Shown: piece by piece, positions 46,728-58,524 of the stretch
How positions within the stretch are numbered: position 1 is the first letter of the stretch
Layout of the letters: each line of letters starts with the position of its first letter
NCBI GenBank assembly: GCA_019454045.1
Contig: SKCR01017762.1
Coordinates: 22,929-86,928 of the forward strand
Reading direction: 5' to 3'
Length of the DNA: 64,000 nt
Origin: Zanthoxylum bungeanum
Taxonomy: Eukaryota; Streptophyta; Magnoliopsida; Sapindales; Rutaceae
Position numbers and translations under genes: made by a program
The notes under the pieces: model-generated
What the model was told of the DNA's origin: nothing
What the model saw: only the letters and a program-made list of their open reading frames with translations
Database searches by the model: none

Positions 46728-49191
46728 TGTTAGGGTTGGTGCTCGGAGAGCTAATCCGGATCGTATTTATGTCTGATTCATGAATACGAGCAATTCTATT
46801 TTCCATAATATTACTCATTTAATGGTAGCACCATTGTCTTTTATACACTTATTCGATCTAATTAAGATTAGATATCTGATTACGATTAGATCAAAACTGA
46901 ATATGGTTCAGTGATACGTGTATATTAGACAAAGACCATAAGATTTACAATATAGTGTACAGTTAGAACGTAGTTTATAATTGACATTGGGAAGCGCACT
47001 ATAAGATGTATATCCTTAAATAAAGTTCCTGGTCAAAATTTACTAACACGGGTCGGTTAGTAAAATCCGCTGAGACCAGTACATGTCGTATATCATGACT
47101 TGGTCCGATGGTTTATCCTAATGAACCATGAGTCTCGAGAAACTCGTATAGACATGTAGGTTTTTATTTGATAAAACACTGAACGACTCACTGAAGATTT
47201 CCTAATAGATGGTACACCAACGTCATTAGGAATCTTCACGAGTTGAGCAAGAATTGTGGTCTTTCGACTTAAGATACCACAGTGGGATATATGAGTTATC
47301 CTCCATATTTTGATGGCAGTCACGTCAACGATCTATTCATGATCAAAACTCCGCCTGTTCGTTGGGTTTGGACTGATGCTTATGATATCCAATGCGTATC
47401 AAGATAGGATCCGTAAGGCCTGTGTACAGGGCATAGGAATCCTCATGTGTTTTCGATCTAGTAAATCCATGGTCTTGGTATAATTTCATAAACTTGTTCC
47501 GAGTGTTATTTAGAGATCATAAATTGAAAGTCGACTATATTATACCGAACGAGTTTGATGTTTTTATCTATACCCCAAGTATAATATGGATAGCCTTTGA
47601 CGGATGGATTATACGTATGCAATGACCTCGGCTTGCATAGTTTAGCGAGATTATATGTGGTCGTCATAATCCATGAGTGGGTGGATTATGGACACGAAAT
47701 TGGATTTCGTGACGGATAAACTTAAACTTAGAGAGTCCCACAATATGAAGTGTACTCTTTGAGCACTTAGGCAACGCGATATGAATAATACTGATTATTC
47801 ATAACACTTCACCGGATTAAATGAGTTAATTTGGATCGTTTAATCGGCTAAACGACAACACATGCATTAGGGGATTTTGGTCGATCGTAATTATTGTGCA
47901 TTTATATTTGATACATAATACGATTAGATACACATTAATTATTCATCAAATGAGTTTTTGACACATGCCATAAATATATGTATTTGTTATTTTATTTAAT
48001 TGTTAAATAATTAAAATATTGAAAATTAAATATCTTATCCATTTTTCATAATTAGTATGATAAATGGTGATATATAATTGGAACTCATGGCTTGAATTTA
48101 TTAGGCTTAAATGTTCAAATGTGATTTGTTAACATTAAAGCTTATCTTTAATTAATTGATTAAATTTTCCAAAAAGACCAAAAATACCCCTAAAGTCGGA
48201 AAAATGCATTTTCATCTTCCTTATTCAACACACCTTGGCCCAAACTCCTCCAAAAAAAATGGGTTTCCAAATTTGTTTGATGAATCCATGAAGAAATGAA
48301 AGGAAATTCAAGAAAAAGTTTAGGAAATTTGAGATTAAAAGGTAATCCTTAATCCCTAAGCTTGGAAATTTGTTTCTTGTTTTTTCTTGAATTGTTAGAA
48401 TTGTTTTAGGGTTCTTTTTATTTCTTAAATTGGGGCTTTTGGTTCTGATGGATGGAATTGGAAGTGTTGGCATGTGTAAAGTATATTTTGGATGGAATTA
48501 GTGTAATTTGCATCCAATTTGATTATTAGATGATGATTTGATATTCTAGAGTGTTATGACCACTCTTATGACACCTAGAATTATTCTTGGGTTGTTCATA
48601 TGTGGTGACTTATTTTGGTGTTGAGATTAATTTGATTAATGTTGAAAATTTTGATTTAAAGCATGAAAACTGGGTAATTTCGGTTTCTGATCAGATCTGA
48701 TAAAACTGAAATTTTTATGATGAATTTGATGTCAAATTAATGTACTGGATGTGTTTTGGGAGTTGGAACAATTTCCGGAAAGTGTTTCGGAGTTGAAATA
48801 ATTGAAAATGGCCAAAAACGGCGTTATCAGGTGACTTTTGAGCCAACAAGGTAACGGCTGTCCAAACAGTGAATTTGTCACTGTTCAGGAATCCCATGAA
48901 CTTCCCTAACACTATTGGGCTGACCTGGGCAGTCCTTATAAGTGTTGGGTGGTCGGTTAGGTCAAAAATATATTTTACGTCATTTTGTGGAAAAACGGTC
49001 TTCGTAAAAGTTTCGCGCGTTTCAACCTTATTTATGTTGATATTTGATATTGAATAAATAGGTTTAGGTGAAATATGAATAAATTATTCATATTAGATAT
49101 TGAATAATTTATTCGGTAATTTGAAAAAGTTTTAAATTACAATTTCTCCCGAACCGCGCTTCCGCTGCGCCCATCACCCAAAACCCCGACA
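46728..49191 (+). repeat. 5' LTR of element E (2,464 bp)
   Basis: TGTTAGGGTTGGTGCTC to CCCCGACA. It aligns over its length with 53470-55978 with small indels. Contains the hairpin CACGAAAT/ATTTCGTG (47693-47711) and a 13-bp stem hairpin at 49077-49114 near its end. Confidence 0.92.
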
Positions 49192-49195
49192 AAAA

Positions 49196-49207
49196 TGGTA
49201 TCAGAGC
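49196..49207 (+). other. Primer-binding site, element E
   Basis: TGGTATCAGAGC, complementary to initiator tRNA-Met, four bases after the LTR end. Confidence 0.92.
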
Positions 49208-49545
49208 AGGTCTGATGCTTCATCCATTACATTATTCATGCTTGATATTTGATATTTAATCCAATTTTAATGTTCACACATGCTTGTAATCTAGATATGT
49301 TTATTTACTTTTTGGTTCTACGTTAACGGAAATTTAATGGTTAAATTGTGTTATGTTTTCTAAGGTAGAATTGAATTGTTTAGAAAATGATTTAGATTAA
49401 ATTTCTGCATTTGATGTAGAGTATAGCTTCTTGAGAAAAATTCCCGTTTAAATAAGACTGTAAAGTAACGTGTATTGGATACATGTTCTTGGTCCGTCTT
49501 GTCAATACAGTTTATGGGTATCTTTGTATAACTGCATCCAAGATC

Positions 49546-49840
49546 GTGCCAAAGCTGTGAGGGTGTAGGTTATAGAATTATTATCCATACCGGTTGTATA
49601 ATGATACTGGACAAATTCAAGTGAAAGTGGAAATCCTGAATGTGCCAAAGCTGTCAGGACTACATCGGTAACTTAAGTTTGTCATTGACAAGTGAAGCCT
49701 TGATACGCATCCCTGTGAACGTGCCAAAGTTATCATAACGAGAAACGGTCAGGACCAAAATCAGAAGTCACTGGTGAGTGATTGACAATTAGTTGTCTAC
49801 CTAATGAATATACGTAGGCGAGATCGTGCCAAAGCTGTGA
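49546..49840 (+). repeat. Four copies of GTGCCAAAGCTGTGA-type motif in the leader of E
   Basis: Copies start at 49546, 49642, 49721 and 49826 (spacing 79-105). The first and last are preceded by agatc and read gtgccaaagctgtga; the third is gtgccaaagttatca. Confidence 0.85.
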
Positions 49841-52800
49841 GTCGAAATATATTCATGAGATCTTATTCTTACTATGGAATTCGATTTAATTATCGAATTC
49901 CCGTTGTCCATTGGGGATTAAGGTATTACATAAAGTAGTGGGAGACATTGATGGGTTAAAAATCCATAACTTAAGCAGTGTGTAATTTTATGGAAAATTC
50001 TGTTTTGTTTTCCTTTTATTCTATATTGTTTATAGAATTATACTTATAATCCACTGATTGTTTATTACTTGAATATATTTTTTGACTTTACTTATAGTTA
50101 CGTAGTTCTAGAATAGGTTCTATAAAGACTGAAGACCTAGATATTGTTAGATTAGTTAAAACCATCGGGAACTGTTGTTCCGATTTTCTTGAAAAATCAA
50201 GATGGTTAGTGACTTAGTTACTAAGTCACGATTAGGTAATCTAATAGGATATCTGTTTTTGGATATAGTTATTTAGAAAGAATTGTTTCTTATGCAGTAA
50301 TAATTGACTTGAACAGTTCTTGTCTCGAGATTCTTGACTGGCATTAAAAAAATCCATTAGGTTTTTTGTTTATCTTATAATGACATTTCTTGGCTTTAAT
50401 GACTTTTAGAAGTCACGTGTTTGACACAGTTTGCTAATCAATCATTTGTAATTGTTGTGATTATTGAATGCAAATTATAAAGATAAAGAAATGAGATGTG
50501 TATAGTTGTGTATAAAGAATATTGATTATCACAATACGACAACTATAGGTATTGGATATCGGATCTCTCGTCTAGTTATTTAAAATAATATTTAATAACC
50601 GTTTTGATATTTGATATCAGAACTTGTGACTATTGGATAGTTACTTATTCTGTATAAACAATTTTTACATATTTTAAGACGACTGGTAGTGTCATTAATG
50701 GAAAAAAAATTAACATTAAGAAAAATATTCGGTAAAATAAATAACTTAGAACTGTGTTTTATGAGATTTTATCATAAAGCATTAGATGTTTATTCCATAT
50801 GGTAAAGGATGGTCTGATACGAGATCACACCATATATCCTTATCCATTTAATGAATATTGTATTCAAGATGTGATTAAATCTCATTTAACCGATGATCGT
50901 CATTGGACCACAAGATTTATTAGACTAATATATTATATGTATGTAGTTTTATGAATTAGAAATTGCCTTAGATAGTTTTCTTTACTCCGTAACTTAGTTA
51001 ATGAATTGTCATGACTTAGTTGCGTGTTTCTAAAAGAATATATATTGAACGTCTTGAATGGTTCGAGAACTTTCAATATGTTTTCTGTTGAAACGCAGAT
51101 AGAATATTTTGAATGGTTCAAAGATATTCTATTTGTAGTTTTGAAAACTATATCTTTGAAATTCACTGTGAATCTTTGAATTGTTCGAAGATATTTGATA
51201 TGATCAAACACATTAATTAATGCAATTAGTTCTAAAGTTATTTAATGAATTTGATTATTACTAAATATTAAGCTTCCACGATTCCGTCGTGATGGAATTG
51301 ATCAGTGGGAGAAATCGAATCTTGTGTGATTTGATTCGTTTGATATTGAGTGTTACCGAATTAGTTTTCAATACTCTTGAGGTTATGCTCCAGTAACACT
51401 AATTCATCTTTTTAATTAAGGTTCCACTAGTTTCTACAGTTACATATATGATATGTATAGTATAAAATTAAAATCTTGAAAAGTTTGAGATTTGAAACTT
51501 TCTTTTGTATAATTGTTATATAATTGAAAGTATTTGCTCCTCGGAGGTATAAGTAAAGTTTATCATTTATTCTATTTAATAGAATATTGTATTCTATTTG
51601 ATGGAATATCTTTTCTACGATCCCGAGTAATAAAATTGTTTTATAACTTGGCTTGTAACATCAGATGTTAACGATTGTAGAAAAGACTTGACTTATTGAA
51701 GTCAAATGTGAGAATGATAAACTGTAATGGAACTACGTAATTAATAAGGTGAAATGATCCTACATTATCTTTCGTATAAGTCACATAGGATATCATAATC
51801 ATTTGTGAAGTATTTGATACCTATTGGTTCTGTTTTTTTCTTATCGAAGAAAATTATCCTAAAACTTATAGTGGGAGCGATATTTGATATCGATTTTGGA
51901 AATTAACATTGAACCATAGATCTAAGATTGTTCCTAGCTTACTACGATCAAGTTTTGAACTTGATTGAGCTTTCGGTATGAATAGTTCATAAAATGTGTA
52001 AATTGTTTGCGTAACAAAAGCAAAGTAAGCGAGATAAAGTTTTCACCTTTATATTATGACAATGAGAAAGGTTATCCTCAGTAGTCTATTGTAGATTCAG
52101 AGAATACCTGTCTCTAGTCGCACTGATTGAACAATTAAGGATTTGTTGGTTAATTTTAATATTAAACTATGTATTTTGGCTAAAGAATGCAAAGTGGCAT
52201 TCTTGAGTGATTTCTTCGAATGAGAGATCTTTCGTGGTTTCTTTGTTTGAAGAGTTCATTCTAGAATGGCCCTCGAGTTTGTATTCTGCTAATATCACAG
52301 TTTGATATACTAGCTTATAGAGCCTATTGTAGACTCAGATAAGCTTTCTCAAAATCCGTGTTCTTTAATTTTGATAAAGTCAGATTGTATGGTTTTATCA
52401 AAACATAGAGAATGCATTTTTGACAATAGGGTCAGTGAGAGCGTACAAATTTCTTTCTAGTGTTATATATCCTAACAACATCATCATTATTAAAGTAATA
52501 ATTAGATGTTTGTACAGTAAAATGTTTACTTAAGTCTTCTTTTCTCTGTGAAAGCAGCGAGAGTGGTCTCTGATATATTTGATATAAATTTTATATATGA
52601 TATAGAACTAAGAGACTTGTGAGATACTCCCATTAGTCGCGTATTAGATATGATCTAATAAAGGACACAATAAGACTATTTGTATGATAGTTAGTATAAC
52701 TGTTTGATAGTTAACGTGTCTTTTATATATATAGTATTCATCTTTCGTAAGGATGATTCCTTTGTCGAAAGAGAAATTGATTAGAATGTCTAGTCAATCT

Positions 52801-53469
52801 TATGCATCATATGATGATAGCCTAATGAATACTATATTATGTGCGATTAAAGATGTCAATTTAATCGTAATTGTTATGAGTTATTTTGATATGCTGATGA
52901 CCATATGATGGATCTTGAAACATGTTCTTTGTGATATTTGAGATATTAAGAATGAGTTTCGTATTCATGGATAATTTAGTCTGCAACCAAAAGGTTAGAT
53001 TAGTTTTGATCCTAATTATGACATTAGATGGTCTATGTCATATAAAGTCAGAAAAGATGAAGTGGGAGTGTCACTGTTGATTCTACTAAACTAGTGGAAT
53101 CAGTTGCAACTTATGAATTGCATAGTGACCCTATAGATTAGAAGTGTTGATATAAGTTTTGTGTTTACGGTTGTCTTATAGTATTTTGGATTTGGTCCAT
53201 ATATACCTAGACAACGCAGCAGCTTTAGCACAAAATTGATATAGCGTCTGAGTCATATTAATGTAGAATTTAGATTCTGCAAAATATGAATGATGCTGGC
53301 TAAGGAAAACGATTGGGTTTATTGGACAGACTCGATTTGTTAAAGCGGGCTTACTTGTTGTTGCCTACCTTTTAAGTGCAAGGTGAGCTCTTAAGAGCCA
53401 TAAGTATGTGATACACATTAAGATGTGTGTATGATTCTGTGGGTTGGCACTAGAACAAGTGGGATAAAT

Positions 53470-55978
53470 TGTTAGGGTTGGTGCTCAGAGTGTCAATCTG
53501 GATCGTATTTATGTCTGATTCATGAATACGAGCAATTCTATTTTCCATAATATTACTCATTTAATGGTAGCACCCTTCTCTTTTATACACTTATTCAATC
53601 TAATTACGATTAGATATCTGATTACGATTAGATCAAAACTAAATCTGGTTCAGTGATACGTGTATATTAGACAAAGACCCTAAGATTTACAATATAGTGT
53701 ACAGTTACAACATAGTTTGTAATTGACATTGGGAAGCACACTATAAGATGTATATCCTTAAAAAAAGTTACTGGACAAGATTTTCTAACACGGGTCGGTT
53801 AGTAAAATCCGCTGAGACCAGTACATGTCGTATATCGTGACTTGGTCTGATGGTTTATCCCATTGAACAATGAGTCTCGAGAGACTCGTATAGACATGTA
53901 GGTGTTTATTTGATAAGACACTGAATGACTCACTGAAGATTTCTTAATAGTTGGTACACCAACGTCAATAGGAATCTTCACGAGTTGAGCGAGCATAGTG
54001 GTCATTCGACTTGAGATACCATAGTGGGATATATGAGTTATCCTCCACACTTTGATGGCAGTCACGTCAACGATCTATTCATGATCAGACCTCCGCCTAG
54101 TCGTTGGGTTTGGACTGATGCTCATGATATTCAGTACGTATCAAGATAGGGTCTGTCAGTCATGTGTACAAGGCATAGGCATCCTCACGTGTTTACGATC
54201 TAGTAAATCCATGGCCGTGATATAATTTCGGAAACTTGTTCCGAGTGTTATTTAGAGATCATAAATTGAAAGTCGACTATATTATAACGAACGGGTTTGA
54301 CTTTTTTATCTATACCCCAGGTATAATATGGGTAGCCTGTGACGGAGGGATTATACGTATGCAATGACCTTGGCTTGCATAGTTTAGCGAGATTATCTGT
54401 GGTCATCAAAATCCATGAGTGGGTGGATTATGGACACGAAATTGGATTTCGTGACGGATAAACCTAAACTTAGAGAGTCTCATATTATAAAGTGTACTCG
54501 TTGAGTACTTGGGCAATGCGATATGATTATTACTGATTATTCATAATACTTCACCGGATTAAATGAGTTAATTTGGATCGTTTAATCGGCTAAACGACAA
54601 CACAAGCATTAAGGGATTTTGGCTATCGTAATTATTGTGTATTTGTATTTGATAAATAATACGATTAGATACACATTAATTATTCGTCAAATGAGTTTTT
54701 GACACATGCCATAAATATATGTATTTTTTATTTAATGTAAATAAAAATACATATATGGATGTTATTTAATTGTTAAATAATTAAATAATTGAAAATTAAA
54801 TATCTTATCCATTTGTCATAATTAGTGTGATAAATGGTGATATATAATTGGAACACATGGCATGAATTTATTAGGCTTAAATGTTCAAATGTGATTTGTT
54901 CACATTAAAGCTTATCTTTAATTAATTGATTTAATTTTCCAAAAAGACCAAAAAGGCCCCTAAAGTCGGCAATATGCATTTTTTAAAGTAAAAAATTTTC
55001 ATCTTCCTTATTCAACACACCTTGGCCGAGACTCCTCCAAAAAAATGGATTTTCAAATTTGTTTGATGAATCCATGAAGAAATGAAAGGAAATTCAAGAA
55101 AAAAGTTTAGGAAATTTGAGATTAAAAGGTTATCCTTAATCCCTAAGCTGGAAATTTATTTCTTGTTTTTTCTTGAATTGTTAGAATTGTTCTAGGGTTC
55201 CTTTTGTTTCTTAAATTGGGGCTGTTGGTTATGATGGATGGAATTGGAATTGTTGGCATGTGTGAAGTAGATTTTTTATGGAATTAGTGTAATTTGCATC
55301 CAATTTGATCATTAGATGGTGAGTTGATATTCTAAAGTGTTATGACCACTCTTGTGACACCTAGAATTGTTCTTGGGTTGTTAATATGTGGTGACTTGAT
55401 TTGGTGTTGAGATTAATTTGATTAATGTTGAAATTTTGGATTTAAAGCATGAAAAATGGGTAATTTCGATTTCTGATCAGATCTGATAAAAATAGAATTT
55501 TTGTAATGAAATTGATGGCATATGAATGTAATGGATGTGTTTTGGGAGTTGGAACAGTTGCCGGAAAATGTTTCGGAGTTGAAAAAAGCGAAAAGGGCCA
55601 AAAATGGCATTACCGAGTGACTTTTGAGCCAACCGCGTAATGGCTGTCCAAACAGTGTATTTGTCATGGTTCGGGCAGCCCATGAACTGTCCTAACGCTA
55701 TTGGGGCTAACCTGGGCAGTCCCCATAAGTGTCGGGTGGTCGGTTCAATAAAAAACGTGTTTTACGTCATTTTGTGGAAAAACGGTTTTCGTAAAAATTT
55801 CGCGACATTTCAACCTTATTTATATTGATATTTGATATTGAATAAATAGGTTTAGGTGAAATATGAATAAATTATTCATATTAGATATTGAATAATTTAT
55901 TCGGTAATTTGAAAAGTTTTAAATTATGATTTCGCCCGAACCGCGCTTCCGCTGCGCCCATCGCCCAAAACCCCAACA
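53470..55978 (+). repeat. 3' LTR of element E (2,509 bp)
   Basis: TGTTAGGG to CCCCAACA. Includes small insertions relative to the 5' LTR, for example around 54731-54760 and 54984-54998. Same two hairpins, at 54435-54453 and 55865-55902. Confidence 0.92.
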
Positions 55979-56068
55979 ACTATCACCCTAATTTCTTCAT
56001 CTTGGAACACCAACTCATGTTGATCCCCTTTAATAGGCTGTGGCGCCAAGAATTCCACCACGACACTA
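55979..56068 (-). pseudogene. Gypsy pol remnant, continuation beyond element E
   Basis: Minus-strand reading VVEFLAPQPIKGDQHELVFQDEE is the linker expected just before the RNase H domain at 46320-46727, so the two pieces were adjacent before E inserted. Confidence 0.6.
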
Positions 56069-56415
56069 TTGGACAATTATGACCCATAACATCACTATTT
56101 GTACAGAACATGGTGTTGTTGTACAAATTAACTATGTGACAAAGGAAATTTCTCTTTTATCATTTGTAATTGGATTACCGGGATATATAAATGATAAAAG
56201 TCCATATGATTAGTTCCAGATTAATAAGATATGAGACAGTATTAATCCACTAAGGTTTAATCATTAAAATATCCCTAGTCGTATTATTATCGAGATTGGA
56301 CATCGATAATGCGGAATAGACTAGTATTGCACTTGTGCGTGTTATGGGAGCATAACAATATAGTTCTCATATTTAAGTATTGGATACTTATGCAAGTGTG
56401 ATAGGAGGTTGTGTT
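56069..56415 (+). repeat. Copia LTR fragment (A/B/F family)
   Basis: Matches the first ~345 bases of the LTR at 9383 (ttggacaattatgaccc onward), with the leading TGTTGG decayed to tattgg, and stops at ggttgtgttt where element F starts. It is most simply the LTR into which F inserted. Confidence 0.85.
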
Positions 56416-58510
56416 TGTTGGATAATATGACCCATAGTGCCACTATTTGTACAGATCATAGTGTTGTTGTACAAATTAACTATATGACAAGGAAATTGCA
56501 CTCTCATCATTTGTGATTAGATCACCATAGATGTATAAATGAAGAGAGGTCATATGATTAGTTCCTGGATTGAGAATGATATGAGACGTATCAGTCCGCG
56601 AAGGATTAATCATTAAATATCCCTAGTCGTAGTATTATCGAGACTGGACATCGATAATGCGGAATAGGCTAGTATTGCACTTGTGCGCGTTGTGAGGGCA
56701 CAACAGCGTAGTTCTCATATATTTGGGTATTGGATACTCATGCAAGTACGATAGGAGGTTGTGTTTCACCGATGGTACGGGAAACAGCTTCGCTCTGGAT
56801 AGACCCCCTCGGAATCCCATTGGTAGTATGACTATGTGTCTATGGGAGTCCGAAATCAGGGTAGGTGTATTTGGTCTTAACCTGAGACTTACACCGCTAA
56901 TGCTTACGACAATCAATATACTTTAGTTGAGGTCGTCCAGGGCTGTAACAGGTTCTTGTACGCCAATGCTGGGTATATTGAGAATCGTAGAGTATTGGGT
57001 GTGATGTCAAGACGGAAGTATCACTCCAGTCATAGTGGAGATGATGTCACGTAGGATACGGTATTAGTGCTCTTAAGTGCTGGCCGGCCATCGGGATATT
57101 ATGACAAGGTCATGTATATCCGATTATAGAGACTAGTTACCAGACATCCGACATGTGCTTCGTACGGGGCAGACACATAACCAGCCCTAGGCCTAGCACG
57201 TGACTATCCGATACTGGGCCGATATACACAATACTTAGTAGACTACGCCTGATATAGATCTTAGATATTCTTATAAGAATATGTCCGGAGAATTGGGAAG
57301 ACTTGGTGCTTTGCTAGGAGTCGACCTTGTCTCGTAAATAGGTAGAACGTAGTACTTGGTACGTACGTGATTCGGATACTCCGACAACCGTATTTACTAC
57401 CAACTTATCCGGGGATCTCATGGGTCGCTTCCCAATAATCCACCGATGACGTATAACTCGCACTCTTAAATAATCTGGGATTATATAGAAGAGAGAGAAA
57501 ATTAATCTAGGATTAATTACAGAGATATTTTATCTAGGATAAAATATCGTCTAGAGAGAGATAATGATTAATTTGGAATTAATCGGTAAATTAATATATA
57601 TTCGATATATTAAATGAAATTAGATTTCGACGCGGAATTAAAATTAGATTTTAATTCGGGCGAACGAATTAATTTAGAATTAATTCGTTAGCGATGTGAA
57701 TAGTGAATTCGCTAGGCGTAATCATTTAATTACGACGTAACGGAAAAATCGCTAATTAGGAATTAGCGAACCCGAGCCCGAGTGTGATTGCGAGCGCATT
57801 CGTATTTCGAATTCGAGTGCGGCAACACAAGTCACATCAAGCATCAAATCATTCGTCACATCAAGCGTCAATTCAAATGTCACTTTGAGTGATGTGATTG
57901 ATTGATGTGATTGATTGATTGAAAGACTTACATCACTTTATTAAAGTGACAATGAATAGTTGATATAAGTAGGTGGAATAGTATTTGGTGGGTATAAAAC
58001 ATTTACTTTTGATTTTAATTAATCAATTAGTAATTGTTTTTAGTATTTTTCTTGGAAAAATATATAAAGGTATTTTTGGAAAATGCTTTACCAACCAATA
58101 CACAACATTCTTCTCTCTCATTCTCTCCTTCAAACTCACGCCCAAATGGGCAGTAAGCTCACTGTTTTTGAAGCCAAAATGGCGTGAGCAATGGGGAAGC
58201 AAGAGTTGGGTTTTTGTGGCAAAAACCGCAAGTGCTAGCACACTACGAGATATGCGAAGGTGGTAGGGAGGTTCACCCATGAGCCGGGATCCGTCCGACG
58301 AAGCTTGGAGCTCCGTTTCGCAGCTCAAAATTCTGATTTGGAGGGCAGTGAACTGCACACAGTTGGCGCCAAAACAGTGGGCTTTTTGGGCTTCATTCGT
58401 CTTCAAATCGTCTCAACCGATCGATGTGAGTATTCCGCTACCTCCTTTGATGTCTTCACACATGTATTTCATGTCTTGTTTGATCTTGGGACCTAGAAAT
58501 AAACCTAACA
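56416..58510 (+). repeat. 5' LTR of element F (2,095 bp)
   Basis: TGTTGGATAATATG to AACCTAACA. Homologous to the LTRs of A and B over most of its length, and carries the best-preserved hairpin array of the family at 57500-57769. Confidence 0.88.
57500..57769 (+). repeat. Array of nine consecutive hairpins in the F LTR
   Basis: Inverted repeats at 57500-57518, 57524-57548, 57566-57584, 57591-57613, 57616-57628, 57635-57657, 57663-57689, 57689-57714 and 57749-57769. Stems are 5-12 bp and all perfect. Seven have a three-base loop (TAG five times, TGG and AGG once each). Best are the 11-bp stem GATATTTTATC and the 12-bp stem AACGAATTAATT. Confidence 0.9.
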
Positions 58511-58511
58511 A

Positions 58512-58524
58512 TGGCATCAAGAGC
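58512..58524 (+). other. Altered primer-binding site, element F
   Basis: TGGCATCAAGAGC, one base after the LTR: the family's TGGTATCAGAGC with one substitution and one inserted A. Confidence 0.75.

Larger units (their letters stand above)
49192..53469 (+). other. Internal region of element E
   Basis: Starts with the primer site TGGTATCAGAGC (49196-49207). Four copies of a GTGCCAAAG motif follow at 49546-49840. The remaining ~3.6 kb is AT-rich with no frame above about 90 codons and no motif I can defend; a stretch near 53205-53240 faintly resembles the DNxAA segment of a copia RNase H. Confidence 0.7.
46728..55978 (+). mobile_element. Element E: large LTR retrotransposon derivative without coding capacity
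   Basis: Two long direct LTRs (46728-49191 and 53470-55978), a primer site, 4.28 kb of internal DNA with no gag or pol ORF, and a purine-rich agtggga just before the 3' LTR. Ends are TGTTAGGG...CCCCAACA (left copy CCCCGACA). It interrupts the minus-strand gypsy RNase H. Flanks are GCAAT (left) and ACTAT (right), which do not match cleanly. Size and lack of coding fit a LARD; the primer type suggests a copia helper. Confidence 0.85.

Noticed and set aside
50933..51211. 92-codon minus-strand frame inside element E
   Set aside because: Opposite to the element sense, no motif, expected by chance in 4 kb of AT-rich DNA.
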